Positions 44,766 through 56,826 are shown, counted from the first letter of the stretch. The stretch: DNA of 64,000 nucleotides from Bradysia coprophila (GCF_014529535.1 NW_023503408.1:715248-779247); one strand, 5' to 3'. Program-made: numbers and translations. Notes: generated by a model from the letters alone, not told the origin.

Positions 44766-45971
44766 ATTTAGTTGATTTAATTTAACGTTCTAAATAATAT
44801 AACGATGAAGATGAATTTTAACTATATTTTCTGTAAAAATTCTAATTTTGGATCAGACAATCAACGTTCGCTCAACTGTACATTAATACTGCTGTGCTGT
44901 AAATATTACTGCTACGTTAACATAATGTACTTGTCGCGAATTTGTACAGTACATTCGTACAAAGACTACAGCTGAGCTGGACAAGATTTTTTTAGGTGAT
45001 CAATTTGCACACAAAACAAGTATAGCGAATCATAATCACTATCCTTGCAGACTCGTGGCGGTCTGGGGCTGAGCCGCCACAAAAGCTAAACAAACAGGGA
45101 TCACCCTGTGTCATGCAATAGCCATATTTTCCAACTTTTACTGACGTAAAACACATTTTGTTTATTAACTCAGTTGTAGTGGTCAAAACTGTACCAAAAA
45201 AAGGAAAAATACCGAAAATTTTTAAAATGAGAACACTGAAAAGCCATATGTTCTGTGGCCGCTTGTTTAGAATGAGTTTTGAGACGAATCCCGTATGGAA
45301 TGACTTGTCTTGACAAAATACTTTCTTTGTAGCCAGAAAAATGATAAATTGTTGATCTCCATTGGAAATCGCTGACATAACAGTCAAAAACTTCATGCTT
45401 TGATAGTGATATCGAAACAACGAATGAGTCATTCGTTGGTTGTCAGTAAAAAATCATAGAAGGCGAAGCCAGAGAAAAGCATAAGAAGCATGAAAATACT
45501 TTGATCTGTATCATGTTTGATGATGTCGATGATCTGAGAATTTACACCGAGGAAGAACGTTTTGAAAGCCACGTACAATGTAGTGATCATCTTACCTAAT
45601 TATGGACAACATTATTATTGATTTTGTGGCTATAGTTGTGCAGAATTTCAACACACTCGAATTTAATTATTACGTGAATTATTGATATTCCAGCGCTCGA
45701 CTTAGTAACAACTGATGCGTACAAAAGAATTGGTTCGACCTTTATAGACAAGTTTATCTGTTTGGTGATTACGATCATATGCACAATAGAAAGACATTTT
45801 TCTGTTCATTCGAATTGATATATTTGATCAGCCTGACTCTACTTTTAGTGCTTACCTCAATTCCAATGGCTTCATTGTTCTCGAGCAATAACGTGTGCGT
45901 GTGCATGTAAAGAATTTTGTGTATTTTCTGTTTAGTTTCTAAAAAATTGGAAATAGATCGCTTAACACAAG
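44766..45971. other. Unassigned; hydrophobic frames on the minus strand
   Basis: On the minus strand, after an acceptor-like ATTAG near 45600, a frame reads KMITTLYVAFKTFFLGVN and later SIFMLLMLFSGFAFYDFLL before a stop at about 45432. The next frame (45432-44992) is also hydrophobic in parts. A possible upstream exon lies near 45860-45942 (acceptor TTTTTTAG, donor GTAAGC). This could be a decayed membrane-protein gene. No family is recognised. Confidence 0.25.
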
Positions 45972-46630
45972 CAGGCCCGTAGCTGCTAACGGGCAAAGGT
46001 GGGCATTGCCCACCCTGGAATGTTCAATGCCCACCCTGGGATTTTCTGTGCCCGGGCTGAATTTAGTTCATAAATTCAGATGTATTGAAGAGTAGTTGAA
46101 ATATTCAATATTTTCGAAGTTTTATATTTGAAAAAATTGCCTGCGGCGCTCATAATTCAGAATATATATCGAACATTTAGAATTGTTTTGAATGTTACCT
46201 TATGTAAGCATAAATTAAATTGTGCTAAGACATCAAGACAAGCTATTTTTGATTGATGGAAAACGTTGTTCTAAAGATAAAATTGTTCTACGGTATACCC
46301 ATAAAATGAACCGATTTTTTACAAGTTCGCTTAAACATCAAAACGGACAGCCGCTCATTAGAAATTACGAAATAGCGGAACCATACGCTTTTGATTTTGG
46401 CTTAACGCTTCTAAGAAATTTTTTCATCGCGATTATAAACTGTCTCAATCAACTTTTGAGCGGATGACAAAAAGAGGTACAGTGTTGTTGTTATGGCAAA
46501 ATTAATTTTATAAAAAAAATCTACACATTTTTGAGGCATGCCATAGAATAAGTTTTTTACTGAGAATGTCGTTGTGCGTCAGAAAGTTCGAAATGCGCAT
46601 GTCTAATTACCTCCGTGAATTGTGTAGAAC

Positions 46631-47732
46631 TAGAGGTGTGCGCCGGTCAACTTTTGTTCGGCGGCGGCTGTAAATATTTTTCAGAGTATCGGCGGCGGCA
46701 TGAATCGACAAAAGTTTTTTTTTGGCGGCTCGCTTCGGCGTCATACAATTTTTAACCGGCGGCGGCGGCGCATTTCGGCGCAAAAATCGGCGATATATGG
46801 CGAATTGTTATTACTTTTCGGAAAAGTTTTGTCGCTTCACTCTAGATTTATAATATTTCATTTGAAGACCATTCCTAAATATTCAATTTCTTGTTTAGAC
46901 GAAAAGCGGTTCAAGACATTCTCAGTGAAACTAATACCTCAGAAACCATTTTTTAATTCATCTTGTTGTTACTCAAATTTCAAATAGCTGTTACCAGAAA
47001 AATTGGACATACAAACGGAAGAATAAGTAATTTACTTTCTATTCAACTTTATGTAAAAAGACCACCAATGTTCCACTAGTTTCAAGTTCTCAAAATCCAA
47101 AATGTACATAAAGTATCCGAAAAAGTCTCGATTTTCCAATCAGCTACATACCAGCCGAAACTCAAACTTATTTTGCCAGATTTTTCGAAATCTTCACTAG
47201 TTTCAAACTTTTCCATGGTCAATCAAGAAGAAAGTTGAAAAATCTGACAGTTATTAATTGGTGAAAAAGAATTACCAAAATATTATTTTCTCTTTTTATC
47301 AACATCAACGTATACGAGCGCAGCGAAGGAGTTGACTTTACACGCGAGTCCATTTTTCACAAGATACCATCACTTATACTGTATAAGTTATACAGATTTT
47401 TCGAATCATTAGTCAAGTATTAGTTGTCTACCATGCGTTCTCATTTTGGACACATGCAATATGTTCGTTTTCCTCACTCAATTCTATTGTGTTTTTTGAT
47501 AAAAATTTATTTTTTCTCGTACTTAGTGAAACAAATTCATTCCCAATTACCTCTACTTTGCGCCGAAAAATGAGGAAAAAATAAACCGGCGGCGCAGCGG
47601 CGGCGCAGTGTTTTATTTTTACCGTCGGCGGCGCAATCGGCTGAACAATTTAAAATTTCGATCGGCGGCGGCTGACTTTTTACTGAAATTTTCGGCGGCG
47701 ATCGGCGCGACTGGCGCCGGCGCTCACCTCTA
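46631..47732. mobile_element. Inner hAT element (1.1 kb) with GGC-rich subterminal repeats
   Basis: TAGAGGTG(T/A)GCGCCGG ends are inverted at 46631 and 47732. TGTAGAAC is duplicated exactly at 46623-46630 and 47733-47740. Both subterminal regions contain many CGGCGGC or GCCGCCG motifs (46655-46790 and 47585-47715), probably transposase binding sites. The centre is A/T-rich and non-coding. Confidence 0.9.
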
Positions 47733-47772
47733 TGTAGAACCAAATAGGTTTACATAATTATTAACTAGTCAT

Positions 47773-47896
47773 CTACAATCGCTAAAACGAACTGGTGTGC
47801 ATACGTCATTTTGCACCAGCTGGTCACATACAATTCCAAATGGGACCAGCTGGTGCAAAATAACGTATGCAGACCAGTTCGTTTTAGATATTGTAG
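47773..47896. repeat. 124-bp hairpin in the outer hAT
   Basis: AAAACGAACTGGT with CATACGT and TTTTGCACCAGCTGGTC forms ~50-bp arms around a ~20-bp loop. It is MITE-like. Confidence 0.75.
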
Positions 47897-48304
47897 TCTT
47901 ATCAACGATTGGCTTTAAAAAAAATTCCCTCGCTTCGCTCGCAATTTTCTAAAATTAACTACTCGAGGTCATTAGACTCTTGGAATACATGAAACAAATC
48001 CCATGAACCTTTTCAAAACATTTCAAGAAGTGATTCGCCCTTCGAATTCTTGTATGTCATAAAAGAAACGTTTACAGATGTTCACAATCTACTTAGCTAA
48101 AATTGTAGCCTACATTTGTGTGTTTCGTATTTCCTTTTTAATGATAACTTTTCATCAGAATCTTTTTCTCTGCTATAGACTGACTGACCTAATAAGTTTG
48201 TAAGTTCTTCCATCGATCTGTGTGCAGTCTGGAAGGCGTTAACCATGGTGGACTATAAGTGAAGCATCACTCGCCTCATAAGTTCGTATGTTCTCTGCTC
48301 TAGA

Positions 48305-48430
48305 CGACCGCAATTCCGACCACGAAAATAAAAATTAGTTTTGGTTGTAGTCGTTTGACCAGCTCTGAGAAAACTGCTGGTCAAACTGCTAAAACCAAAT
48401 CTAACACATTCGTGGTCGGAATTGCGGTTG
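48305..48430. repeat. 126-bp hairpin in the outer hAT
   Basis: CCGCAATTCCGACCACGAA at the left pairs with TTCGTGGTCGGAATTGCGG at the right, and GACCAGC/GCTGGTC pairs in the centre. The arms are about 55 bp, slightly uneven. Confidence 0.75.
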
Positions 48431-48902
48431 TACATAAAAAAAACTTCTTTGAATTGCTTGAGCATGCTGGAGCTATGATGTATTACATTGTTTTTGTTAA
48501 TTAATGAATGAAATAAAGAGACAAAAAAAGGATTCTGTTGGAAAGATATCATCGAAAGTAAACTAAAATCCAGTATTTACAAAACGCCCCGCCCAAATGT
48601 ATGCTTCTCAGAAAAGTACCGGTGCATCCTAATATCATTGTTTTCAACACAATTTGTGTTTACATACCTAGCATACCTTGTTGTCGAGGAATAAAACACT
48701 AATTTACTATCTGCACTAATATTTTGAAATACCGTTTGGGCAATGCCCACCCTGGAATTTGCCCCTAGCTACGGGCCTGAACACAAGAGATGTGTAGCAG
48801 TGGTCCCACAAGTCTAAAATGTCCGTCATGCCGAAACAAAAATTTGTTAGACTGCATAATGTTGCGAATAACAAGTGTGTCATGGTGTGGTTGAATGAAG
48901 TT

Positions 48903-49231
48903 TAAGAGCAATGGACATTTTGCGTAGCCTACATTTTTGGGCGAAAAATGTTCGTTTTTTGATGATTTCTCTGAACAAAGTAAAACCATTATAACACGCG
49001 AAAATGTATTACTTTTGAAGGAAAAATTTGTTTGTGGTGAAAACTTTGCAGATCTGCACAGGTTACTTTAGTTTTGACACACAAAACATATTTTACTTGA
49101 AAATTAACACATTTTTGCAAGTTTTAATGGTTTTACTGTTTCAAAAAAAGATTTTGGTTCAGGGAAATCATCAAAAAACGAACATTTTCCCGCCTTAATG
49201 TAGGCTACAAATTTTAGGGTCAATTGCTCTT
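48903..49231. repeat. Inverted repeat with ~75-bp arms
   Basis: TAAGAGCAAT then GTAGCCTACATT and AATGTTCGTTTTTTGATGAT on the left are mirrored on the right, with a ~177-bp spacer. There is no coding content. Confidence 0.7.
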
Positions 49232-50155
49232 ATTTTAACCCTGACCCTGAACAGCGTCTCACACAAAATTTTTGATTTTCAACTGCAGTTGGGAGCACCC
49301 AGACCAAGGCTCCCTAGAGTTATCTGTGGGTGCGATAGAACTGATTTCAATCGATAGGATATGTATGTCTATTAGTCATGGTCGCGTGGTTGCAAGATAG
49401 ACTGGTGGCCACTCGTTGAAGTTGAAAATAGACGATCTTTGAAAGGCTCTACAGGCCTGGAGTCACAGTGGTGATAATTAGTTGTACTAGTAGAGGGACA
49501 TTACCTCTACCAATATCAAAAAAAAAATATTTTTTGGAAACCGTAAGTCGCACTTCTTTATTTTGTTTTGCTGGTATTTTCAACTGTCTATCGACGCCAC
49601 ATTTGCTATATCTCACTTCAACAGTGCCGTTCTATTGAGTGCCTAAGGTCAGAACATCTACGACGAAATTTTTAGCATGACTTGAACCTCACAATTGTGC
49701 GGTCAACGACAGCATCTATGCGATCAATTGAAACACCTCGGCGACCTATACTACAACAGCTACTATCAAGAGACTAGTACGTCCGTACCAAGACTGCCGC
49801 GCTAATAAAATAGCGCGGTATCGCTATTGCAAACACTAATATTGTTTTTGAGTGCCAAAGAACGAAAACCCCTTTTCGATCCGACTTTATTCAACTCCAA
49901 ACCAAACATCAAATCTTTTTTGCATTATATGTTTTTTTATCTGCCTAATCCTAACGATAATCTCGCACTTATCCCTCTAAGGCTTTGTTTATCTCGATAT
50001 ATGTGTTCTCGGTAGTAAAATAGTGTATGCACCAATGCCCAGGATGTTATTTTGACGATTTGGATTATGTACCACGCCTTCGGCTCGGTATGTACATAAC
50101 CTACAAATCCTCAAAATAAACATTTTGGACAGAAGTGCATAATCTACTTATACAT
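49232..50155. other. No gene; one dispersed repeat and a small hairpin
   Basis: 49480-49680 is related to 39775-39985. Around 50060-50145 a stem forms between GATGTTATTTTGACGATTTG-type and CAAATCCTCAAAATAAACAT sequence with a CGCCTTCGGCTCG centre. Nothing else is recognised. Confidence 0.45.
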
Positions 50156-52314
50156 CTACTTCTTCCACTGTTCTGCCGTTGTATACTTTACTTCTCCATA
50201 GCTTTGTGTTAACAGCATGTATTTGCTTTGACCGTTCACAATTGTGTAAGTTTTCGTATCGACTCTATATTCGCCGGATGGAAAAATCTCCATCGTAATG
50301 TTGACTGTATCCATAGGGACGTTACGTTCATACAGTTTACCCTGCAAGAAATATGGAAACAATTGAATGACCGGTTAAAAAAACACGAAAGTCAACGTCT
50401 ACCCCACGAGCACACATGTATGTATATACCGATAACGGGCACGGGTGCCAGAAATTGCCATACTTGAGTCGCCTCGCGATGTTTAAATACTGTGTAACTG
50501 TTGATTTTTTGCCATCGCGTAAAGCACACGAATCGAAGTGGACGTCTATCATGAATTGTCGGTAAATTGTAGTAAATTTGCGGTAGAAAACAACGTGCGA
50601 CTAAATAGAAATGTAACGTGAAACAACCGAACGATCGGATTAACTGCCTTATCTTTTAGAAAATTTCTTGATTTTCTCAAATTTTCTTCAATTTTCCAAA
50701 TTTTTAAAAAAATGACAGTATAAAGGAAATTCCAAGGAAATAATAATTTCATCACGAGTCACAAACGACGATTTTTGAGCTTTAAAAGTGAAATGAGACG
50801 AAACCACAACGACATTAACAAAGAAATCACTCTACCGCCATTTCAACAACAAAGCATGCACACTTGATCGCGAAAAAATATATATGAATAGTACATGTCG
50901 TACCTAGGACTAAAAGTCTTTTTTAGTGTGTGAGAAGTTTCCAGACAGAGCCGGAGGCGAGAGAGAGCGGCTGAGAAAGTACTTTCTTGGCCGCAAATAC
51001 CTCTCTCAAGGTATTACTCTCTATCAATACCTCAAGTGTTGGCCGACCTAGGAGTTCTGTAGCATAGCGCAATTACGAGGCCCCGTACAACGTTCCTTTC
51101 AAATGTAACATACATTTCAAATTGACCTAAAATTTTAATTTATTGAGAGGCCTAGGGCCTAGTTAAAAAGCCTAAAATTTAAAATTGTGTTAACAACATT
51201 CTATTCAGTGTTCGGTTACCTTTCAAATGAAACAAAAATTAGGAAAAACGGATCAAATTTACTCGAGTTATTGCAAAATACACATAGGGCCCTAGAAGCG
51301 GCTTTAGTCAAAGGATCCAAGAATCATAAAACTTAGTGACATATTTCTGGCCAAGACATTCTTTACGATTTTTCACCATGAAGCCATGATGGCTCATTTT
51401 TGGCCAAATGGAGAAATATGCAGGTCTAGTTCTACATTTTTCTCCATTTGACCAAAAACGAGCCATCATGGCGTCATAGTAAAAAATCAATTTAAAGAAT
51501 GTCATGGCCACTAAGTTTTATAATTCAACAATTTTTTCAACAACATTCTATTCGGTGTTCAATTACCATCCAAATAAAACAAAAATTCGGAAGAACGGAT
51601 GACATTTACTCGATTGATATGCAAAATACACTTATGCTCAAAACAAACGAGGCATTGAAAACGTGTTTTAGTCCTAGTTTTCATTGACAGATGCAGCAGT
51701 CGCGATTTTGAATAGAAAAAGTTCTAACTTCATTTGACAGTTTCGAAAATTTCGTCATGAAAAATAGGACCAAAACACGTTTTCAACGCCTCGTTTGTTT
51801 TGAGCATTAGGGCCGAGGAGCGGCAGTCCAAGAACCCAAATTGAAACGTTTTTCACCACAATCTATTCGGGCTTCAATTACATTCGAAATGAAACAAAAA
51901 TTAGGAAAAACGGATGAAATTTACTCGAGTTATATATGCAAAATACACATAGGGCCGAGTAGCCTTAACTCACGGTCCACTCACCCGATTTTAAAATCCT
52001 GGATTGGTATTGACAATACCTATCATTGGCCGTGCCATTTACATTTCCATCGTTGATATCCCCAAAAGATCCTTTTCTAAAATTTTCTTGATTTTCTCGA
52101 AATAAATTTCTAAAACACAGGCAGTGATCGGATTTCATATCCGGTTTCCTCTTACGTGATAGTTTGACAGAGACACGCCTTCTCGAAAAATTATTTCTTT
52201 TGAGCTGAGGTTCACGGTACGGTTTACATTTTTCGATCTGCAAGTGTAACTCTGCACGAATGTGTGGTCAAGAACCTTGCACCTCTCTGTATTCGGTATG
52301 ACTATGATGAGTCT
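50156..52314 (-). CDS. DUF1091-type secreted protein, partial (last three exons)
   Basis: Minus-strand exons 52314-52156, 50600-50430 and 50341-50156 join in phase 0 throughout into 171 residues plus stop, with introns of 1555 bp and 88 bp (all GT-AG). The first exon carries RCKVLDHTFVQSYTCRSKNV and NRTVN. The second has VVFYRKF, IYRQFMIDVHFDSC and the GNFWHPCPLS block. The third has GKLYERNVPMD, FPSGEYRVD and GEVKY. This order of Cys and aromatic motifs (C...C-x-x-K-x-V-N-R; Y-R-x-F-x-x-D-x-x-x-D-x-C; H-x-C-P; P-S-G-x-Y) is that of the insect DUF1091 family, small extracellular MD-2-like proteins of uncertain function. The signal-peptide exon upstream of 52314 was not found. The 1.6-kb intron contains the repeat at 51060 and two MITEs. 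Confidence 0.7.
51308..51535. mobile_element. MITE-like hairpin within the repeat
   Basis: ATAAAACTTAGTG ends are inverted. The arms of ~95 bp contain GAAGCCATGATGGCTC / GAGCCATCATGGCGTC and ATTTTTCTCCATTTG pairs around a short loop. Confidence 0.7.
51635..51806. mobile_element. 172-bp MITE with TTA target duplication
   Basis: TGCTCAAAACAAACGAGGC ends are perfect inverted repeats extending to about 42 bp (AAAACGTGTTTT). TTA flanks both ends (51632-51634 and 51807-51809), and removing the element and one TTA restores the repeat monomer sequence CACTTAGGGCCGAG. This fits the PIF/Harbinger type. Confidence 0.85.
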
Positions 52315-53706
52315 CTGGAAAGGTATCAAATCTTTATAATGTTACGTAAATAATGTACGAACCCCGTGACCAACAGGGTTATTAAATTCAAAGAACTGAT
52401 GGTGCTTAATCTCTTCAGCAATTTTTAAGCTGCAGAAACAATCCTTTTACTAATTGCGACATTTCAAGTTCGGTCTGGAACACCGACCTACCGCGAGTTC
52501 CGTATCACGCTTCGAAGAAAATAAGAAAAGTTGAGCGCGTGACTGATATCCTAACTAAGTGTAGGTGAGTCACTCAGTGTGTATAAACTGCTGGTTGCCG
52601 CCACCGAACATGACGAAACTATCCAAACTGTCAAGCCTGAGTGAACTTAAGGACGCTGTTAGTGCGTATTCACTTAGCGACCACTTCCGTAATTCACAGA
52701 GACTCGATAAAGAACTGTAGAAGATTGACAATACTAACTTTGGAACACAGCGACACGTAGCAAAAACTAGCAAAAACTGCTACTACCAAAAACACTCTTG
52801 CAGTTCTGTCACCCATGTCAACTGTTTGGTACGATCAAGCAAATCCTACAATTTTTAAGAATTGTCAACCTGGTCAATCCGGTGATTCCACAGATAATCA
52901 AAGCGTTAGTAACGATTTGTAATAATACTTAACTGTTTTGATATGATCGTTTTCCGCTTGAGTCTCTCAGTTAATGTGCCTACATCGCTTCCGCGTAAAT
53001 GGTGCTGTAAAATGATTGCTAATGAGTACGCGTTTGTCATTACAAACCGATGTGATTACGCGTTGATTATCGGTAGAAACACCGGATTGACCAGATTGAC
53101 AATTGTAATTAGTGTTTTTGTATGGAGTTGTGGGAAATATGAACATGTAGCAAATATGTAATATTTTCGAACAATTTTTTTTTAATAAATTCAAATACAG
53201 CGGATCGCAGCTAATAACTAGCAGAGTTGTTTTATTTTTTACTTACTACAAGTTCCACATGCGGTGTGGAATGAGTTTACATTTCGGACAACACTACTGA
53301 ATTTTTTGACATTTGAAATTTGTTGTTGCTAATCTGTTGGTGTTTTCGGTTTTTATTTTAAGTGAAATTTTGTTTTCGATTTTACGTTATATTATTTTTG
53401 TCAAAATTCTTAGCTTAAATAAGGCTTGCCATAGCTGAGAGCTGCTTCGGCCTCAGAACTTGGTGGCGGCCCTAGGACAGTGTAAAACTATCCATCTTCA
53501 GTTGTTACACTGGTTCCTTCACAAGACAGCAGACTATTTTATGCATTGTTTCGGATGTATTAACGTTGGTACTACCATTTTCTGTCGTTTTCCGGCTCAT
53601 TTCAAATTTAAACGTCTCGAAAATCGGAAGGAAAGAGGACTTTTCGCTCAATGTCTCGGGCAATTTTTTTTAATCACTTTCGGAACTTTTTTTGGTCATA
53701 GTTGAG
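52315..53706. other. No supported gene; one inverted repeat
   Basis: 52862-52922 and 53040-53100 form an imperfect inverted repeat (CTGGTCAATCCGGTG, GATAATCAA). A 36-codon frame at 52610 on the plus strand has no family. The missing first exon of the DUF1091 gene could be here on the minus strand. Confidence 0.35.
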
Positions 53707-53716
53707 ACCTGTGCCT

Positions 53717-53958
53717 TCTTCTTCTTTTTCAGCCTGTTTCTATCCACTGCTGAATGTAGGCCTCTCCAACTTCTTTCCATTTCGTACGATCCATTGCCAT
53801 TTGCTGCCAGTTTGTACAAGCAATTATCTTAATTCCGTTTGTCCATCTCTCTGGTGGTCTACCTATAGCTCGTCTTTTATATGGTCGCCAGTTCTTTCGG
53901 ATCTTTTTGGTCCAACGTTCGTCTGTCCTTCTTGCAAATGTCCCGCCTGTACCGTCGA
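53717..53958 (-). mobile_element. RTE-clade retrotransposon, short 3' fragment with target duplication
   Basis: Only the last ~230 bp of the element are present (reverse-complement of GHIARRTDERW...QQWIETG and the (GAA)n tail), with an extra ~11 bp at the 5' junction. ACCTGTGCCT is duplicated at 53707-53716 and 53959-53968, so this is a complete, very short insertion. Confidence 0.85.
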
Positions 53959-53968
53959 ACCTGTGCCT

Positions 53969-54315
53969 ACTTACACAAAATCCGTTCGTAAGACACCGAC
54001 CAAAAATGGCGTCAAAGTTAACGGTTTTTTTGTGTAGTGTCTACGAAAAATGATAATATTTCCGTCATTTTGTTTTTTCAAAAAAAAAAAAATCTTCCAT
54101 AAAACTTAGGTAATTAATGTACCTTTCTAACAAAAAAAAAAGGAATCCGAACAAAGTCACGTCTATCTCCAGTTATAGAGATTCTTAGTTTTACACTAAA
54201 ACGGTTCATCGACCTCAAGAAAAAAATTTAATTCTACAACTTTCAATACTCTATCAGAATCCATTCACAAAAAATCTTAAAACCTTGAATCCCACAGAGC
54301 CACTTTTCGTGACAC
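53969..54315. other. Spacer between the two RTE insertions
   Basis: A/T-rich sequence with no recognisable feature. Confidence 0.35.
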
Positions 54316-54326
54316 AAGCGTCTGGA

Positions 54327-56153
54327 GCAGAGTTGGTAAAAAACGGAGGACGAGATTCGGTGGAATACCGGAACTTGTCTAAAAGTATCAACAAAGCAAG
54401 GAGATCAGATGAAAGAAAATATAATGTCCAATTGGCTCAAAACAGAATTGAAGCTAACTGCAATATGAAAGTCCTACGGAGAAAAATGACAAACGCCAAA
54501 AAAGAAATCTTCAAATTACGAGACAAAACAGGAACGATCCAAACGGATCGAAATGCGATATTAAATATTGCAACAGAATTTTATGAGAATTTGTTTTCTT
54601 CAGCAAGACAGAGTCCAACGGAAGAAACCGAAGATAGACCAAGAATAAGAAACGTGGGATCGGAGGATATGCCCGACATAACTGTTGATGAAGTCAAGTA
54701 GCCGAGATGAAAAACAAAAAGTCTCCCGGAGAAGATGGTGTCCTAGTGGAAGCCATTAAACTAGGTGGAGACTCCTTATTAAAGGCAATCACGGCTTTAT
54801 TTAATCAATGTCTCCAATGGGAAGAAGTACCAGAAGCCTGGGAAAATGCGGTAATTACATTGCTGCATAAAAAAGGAGACATAACAAAGCTGGAAAATTA
54901 CCGGCCCATAAGCCTATTGTCAACACTCTACAAGTTGTTTATGAAAATCATTACGAAGAGGAACACTAACAAGTTCGACTTCTACCAACCTGTTGAACAA
55001 GCTGCTTTCAGATCTGGTTTCAGCACAAACGACCATTTGCAGGTGATGAGAACGCTTATTGAGAAGTGTCGTGAATACAACATCGACATAGTCTTGCTAT
55101 TCATAGACTTCGAAAAAGCTTTCGATTCAGTGGAAACATGGTCGATATTGGACGCATTAGACGAATGTAGAGTAGACTCAAGGTACTCCAACACAATTCG
55201 ATATGTGTACAAAAATGCTACTTCATGTAAAAAACTTCATAAGAGCACGGAGAAATTCAGAATCGGCCGAGGTGTAAGGCAGGGTGACACCATTTCACCG
55301 AAATTATTCACGGCGATTCTGCAGAGTATTTTTAGGAAGTTAAACTGGAGTAAAATGGGAATAAAGATAAATGGAGAGTACCTGAGCAATCTCCGCTTCG
55401 CTGATGACATTGTACCGATAGCAGCGAATCTAGGTCAGGCTCAGCTTATGCTACAACAGTTAAGTGAAGAGGCAAGCAAAGTTGGCCTCAAGATGAACTT
55501 ATCGAAAACAAAAGTCATGACCAACATCGGGGGCGATAGAGGAATCAAAATTGGTGACACTGTCATTGAACGAGTCGACAGCTACGTATATCTAGGACAT
55601 AAACTGAAGTTAGGTCTGGACAACCAGACTGCAGCGTTCGGAAAACTCATATTAATTTTCAAAAGCAAAATGAACAATAGTCTGAAACGTAAAGTTTTCG
55701 GCACTTGTGTCCTTCCAGTGCTCACTTATGGAGCGGAAACGTTAACTTTAACGAAAGCATCCGAAGATAAATTGAGAGTGACACAAAGAGCCATGGAACG
55801 GAGTATGCTTGGAATAACACTCAGAGACAGAATGACGAATCAATGGATTCGACAACAAACCAGGGTCGTTGATGTCATGGAAAGAATAGCATCTCTGAAA
55901 TGGAGCTGGGCGGGACATATTGCAAGAAGGACAGACGAACGTTGGACCAAAAAGATCATGAACTGGCGACCATATAAAAGACGAGCTATAGGCTATAGAC
56001 GAGCTATACAGAGAGATGGACAAACGGAATTAAGAATATTGCAGGTACAAACTGGCAGCAAATGGCAATGGATCGTACGAATTGGAAAGAAGTTGGAGAG
56101 GCCTACATCCAGCAGTGGATAGAGACAGGCTGAAAAAGAAGAAGAGGAAGAAG
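54327..56153 (+). mobile_element. RTE-clade retrotransposon, longest copy, with target duplication
   Basis: AAGCGTCTGGA is duplicated at 54316-54326 and 56154-56164. The element encodes a region before the reverse transcriptase (54327-54698), then a frameshift or stop at 54699, then MKNKKSPGEDGVLVEAIKLG and the full RT core (FIDFEKAFDSV, GVRQGDTISP, FADD). Against the copies at 27400 and 29866 it lacks 33 bp near 55632 (in frame) and has a rearranged segment near 55990 that shifts the C-terminal frame. It ends in a purine-rich GAAGAAGAGGAAGAAG tail. The endonuclease and 5' UTR are missing. Confidence 0.92.
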
Positions 56154-56164
56154 AAGCGTCTGGA

Positions 56165-56826
56165 CTATCATTTCTCTCAACAACATTTGGAACTCGTCAC
56201 AACTAAAGGAACTTACAACTGAAGTTTTTCAAATCAAATTGCCTCTCAGTGCTGCTGTACGTTTGCGAAACTTGGAAAATGACATCGTCAATCGAAAAAA
56301 AATCTGAGTCTTCGTCAATCGATGCCTCTGATACTGAGAATACGCTGGCCCGAAAGAATTGCATCGGCCACAGACAAGACGTTCTATGCGCGTGGGAAAC
56401 CGATGATACGGGCGCAATAAGCTTATAGTCAACGTATAGGGCGACATACACACTAGGGTGACGTAGTCACGTACGCAACAGATATACGGGTTCGTACGGG
56501 GCTCTGGGCTCAGTCGCAGCAAACGCTCCGACTGTTCTGATGGGTCTTTTTTTTAATCAGATTGGTAAGTGCTCGCGCCCTCTGTTTCAATTTAAAAAAA
56601 AGAGTCTAATAGGTTAAATCGGAAATAATTTTACAGTGCAATAGTTGTTGTCTCGTTTTCGGTCACATGAAAAATAGGATATCGGCAAGCCTCGATCGCC
56701 CGTCTCATGTATCAAAACGTCATTTTTATTACGACGAAGCTAGTTCCAAAATAATTTTTAATTTACCTTAGAGTGGAATATGATCTTTAATAAAACCAAC
56801 CAACCAACCAACCCACACCTCGAAAT
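56165..56826. other. Repeat terminus and 3' flank of the SDR gene
   Basis: 56440-56545 is the CGTACGGGGC...CAGTCGCAGCAAACGCTCCG end of the dispersed family (as at 25150 and, inverted, 34523 and 40078), without the tandem monomers. ATTAAA on the minus strand at 56791-56786 and a (CCAA)n tract at 56796-56815 lie just after the SDR stop. Confidence 0.55.

Larger units (their letters stand above)
45972..48779. mobile_element. Outer hAT element (2.8 kb), 8-bp target duplication
   Basis: CAGGCCCGTAGCT at 45972 is mirrored at 48779, followed on both ends by GTGGGCATTGCCCACCCTGG or its inverse. AACACAAG is duplicated exactly (45964-45971 and 48780-48787), the 8-bp size and the CAG-type end being diagnostic of hAT. 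No transposase is found, so it is non-autonomous. It hosts a second hAT and two hairpins. Confidence 0.9.
51060..51990 (+). repeat. Tandem-monomer dispersed repeat in the DUF1091 intron
   Basis: It starts GTAGCATAGCGCAATTACGA GG-CCCCGTAC, and the monomers carry TTCTATTC, GAAACAAAAATTAGGAAAAA and TTACTCGAGTTA landmarks as at 34523 and 40078. It is interrupted by the MITEs at 51308 and 51635. Confidence 0.75.

Noticed and set aside
46222..46467. 81-codon frame inside the outer hAT as transposase
   Set aside because: Too short, with no hAT motif. The element looks non-autonomous.
53717..56153. Twin priming (a single inverted RTE insertion)
   Set aside because: Both parts carry the 3' tail and each has its own target duplication.
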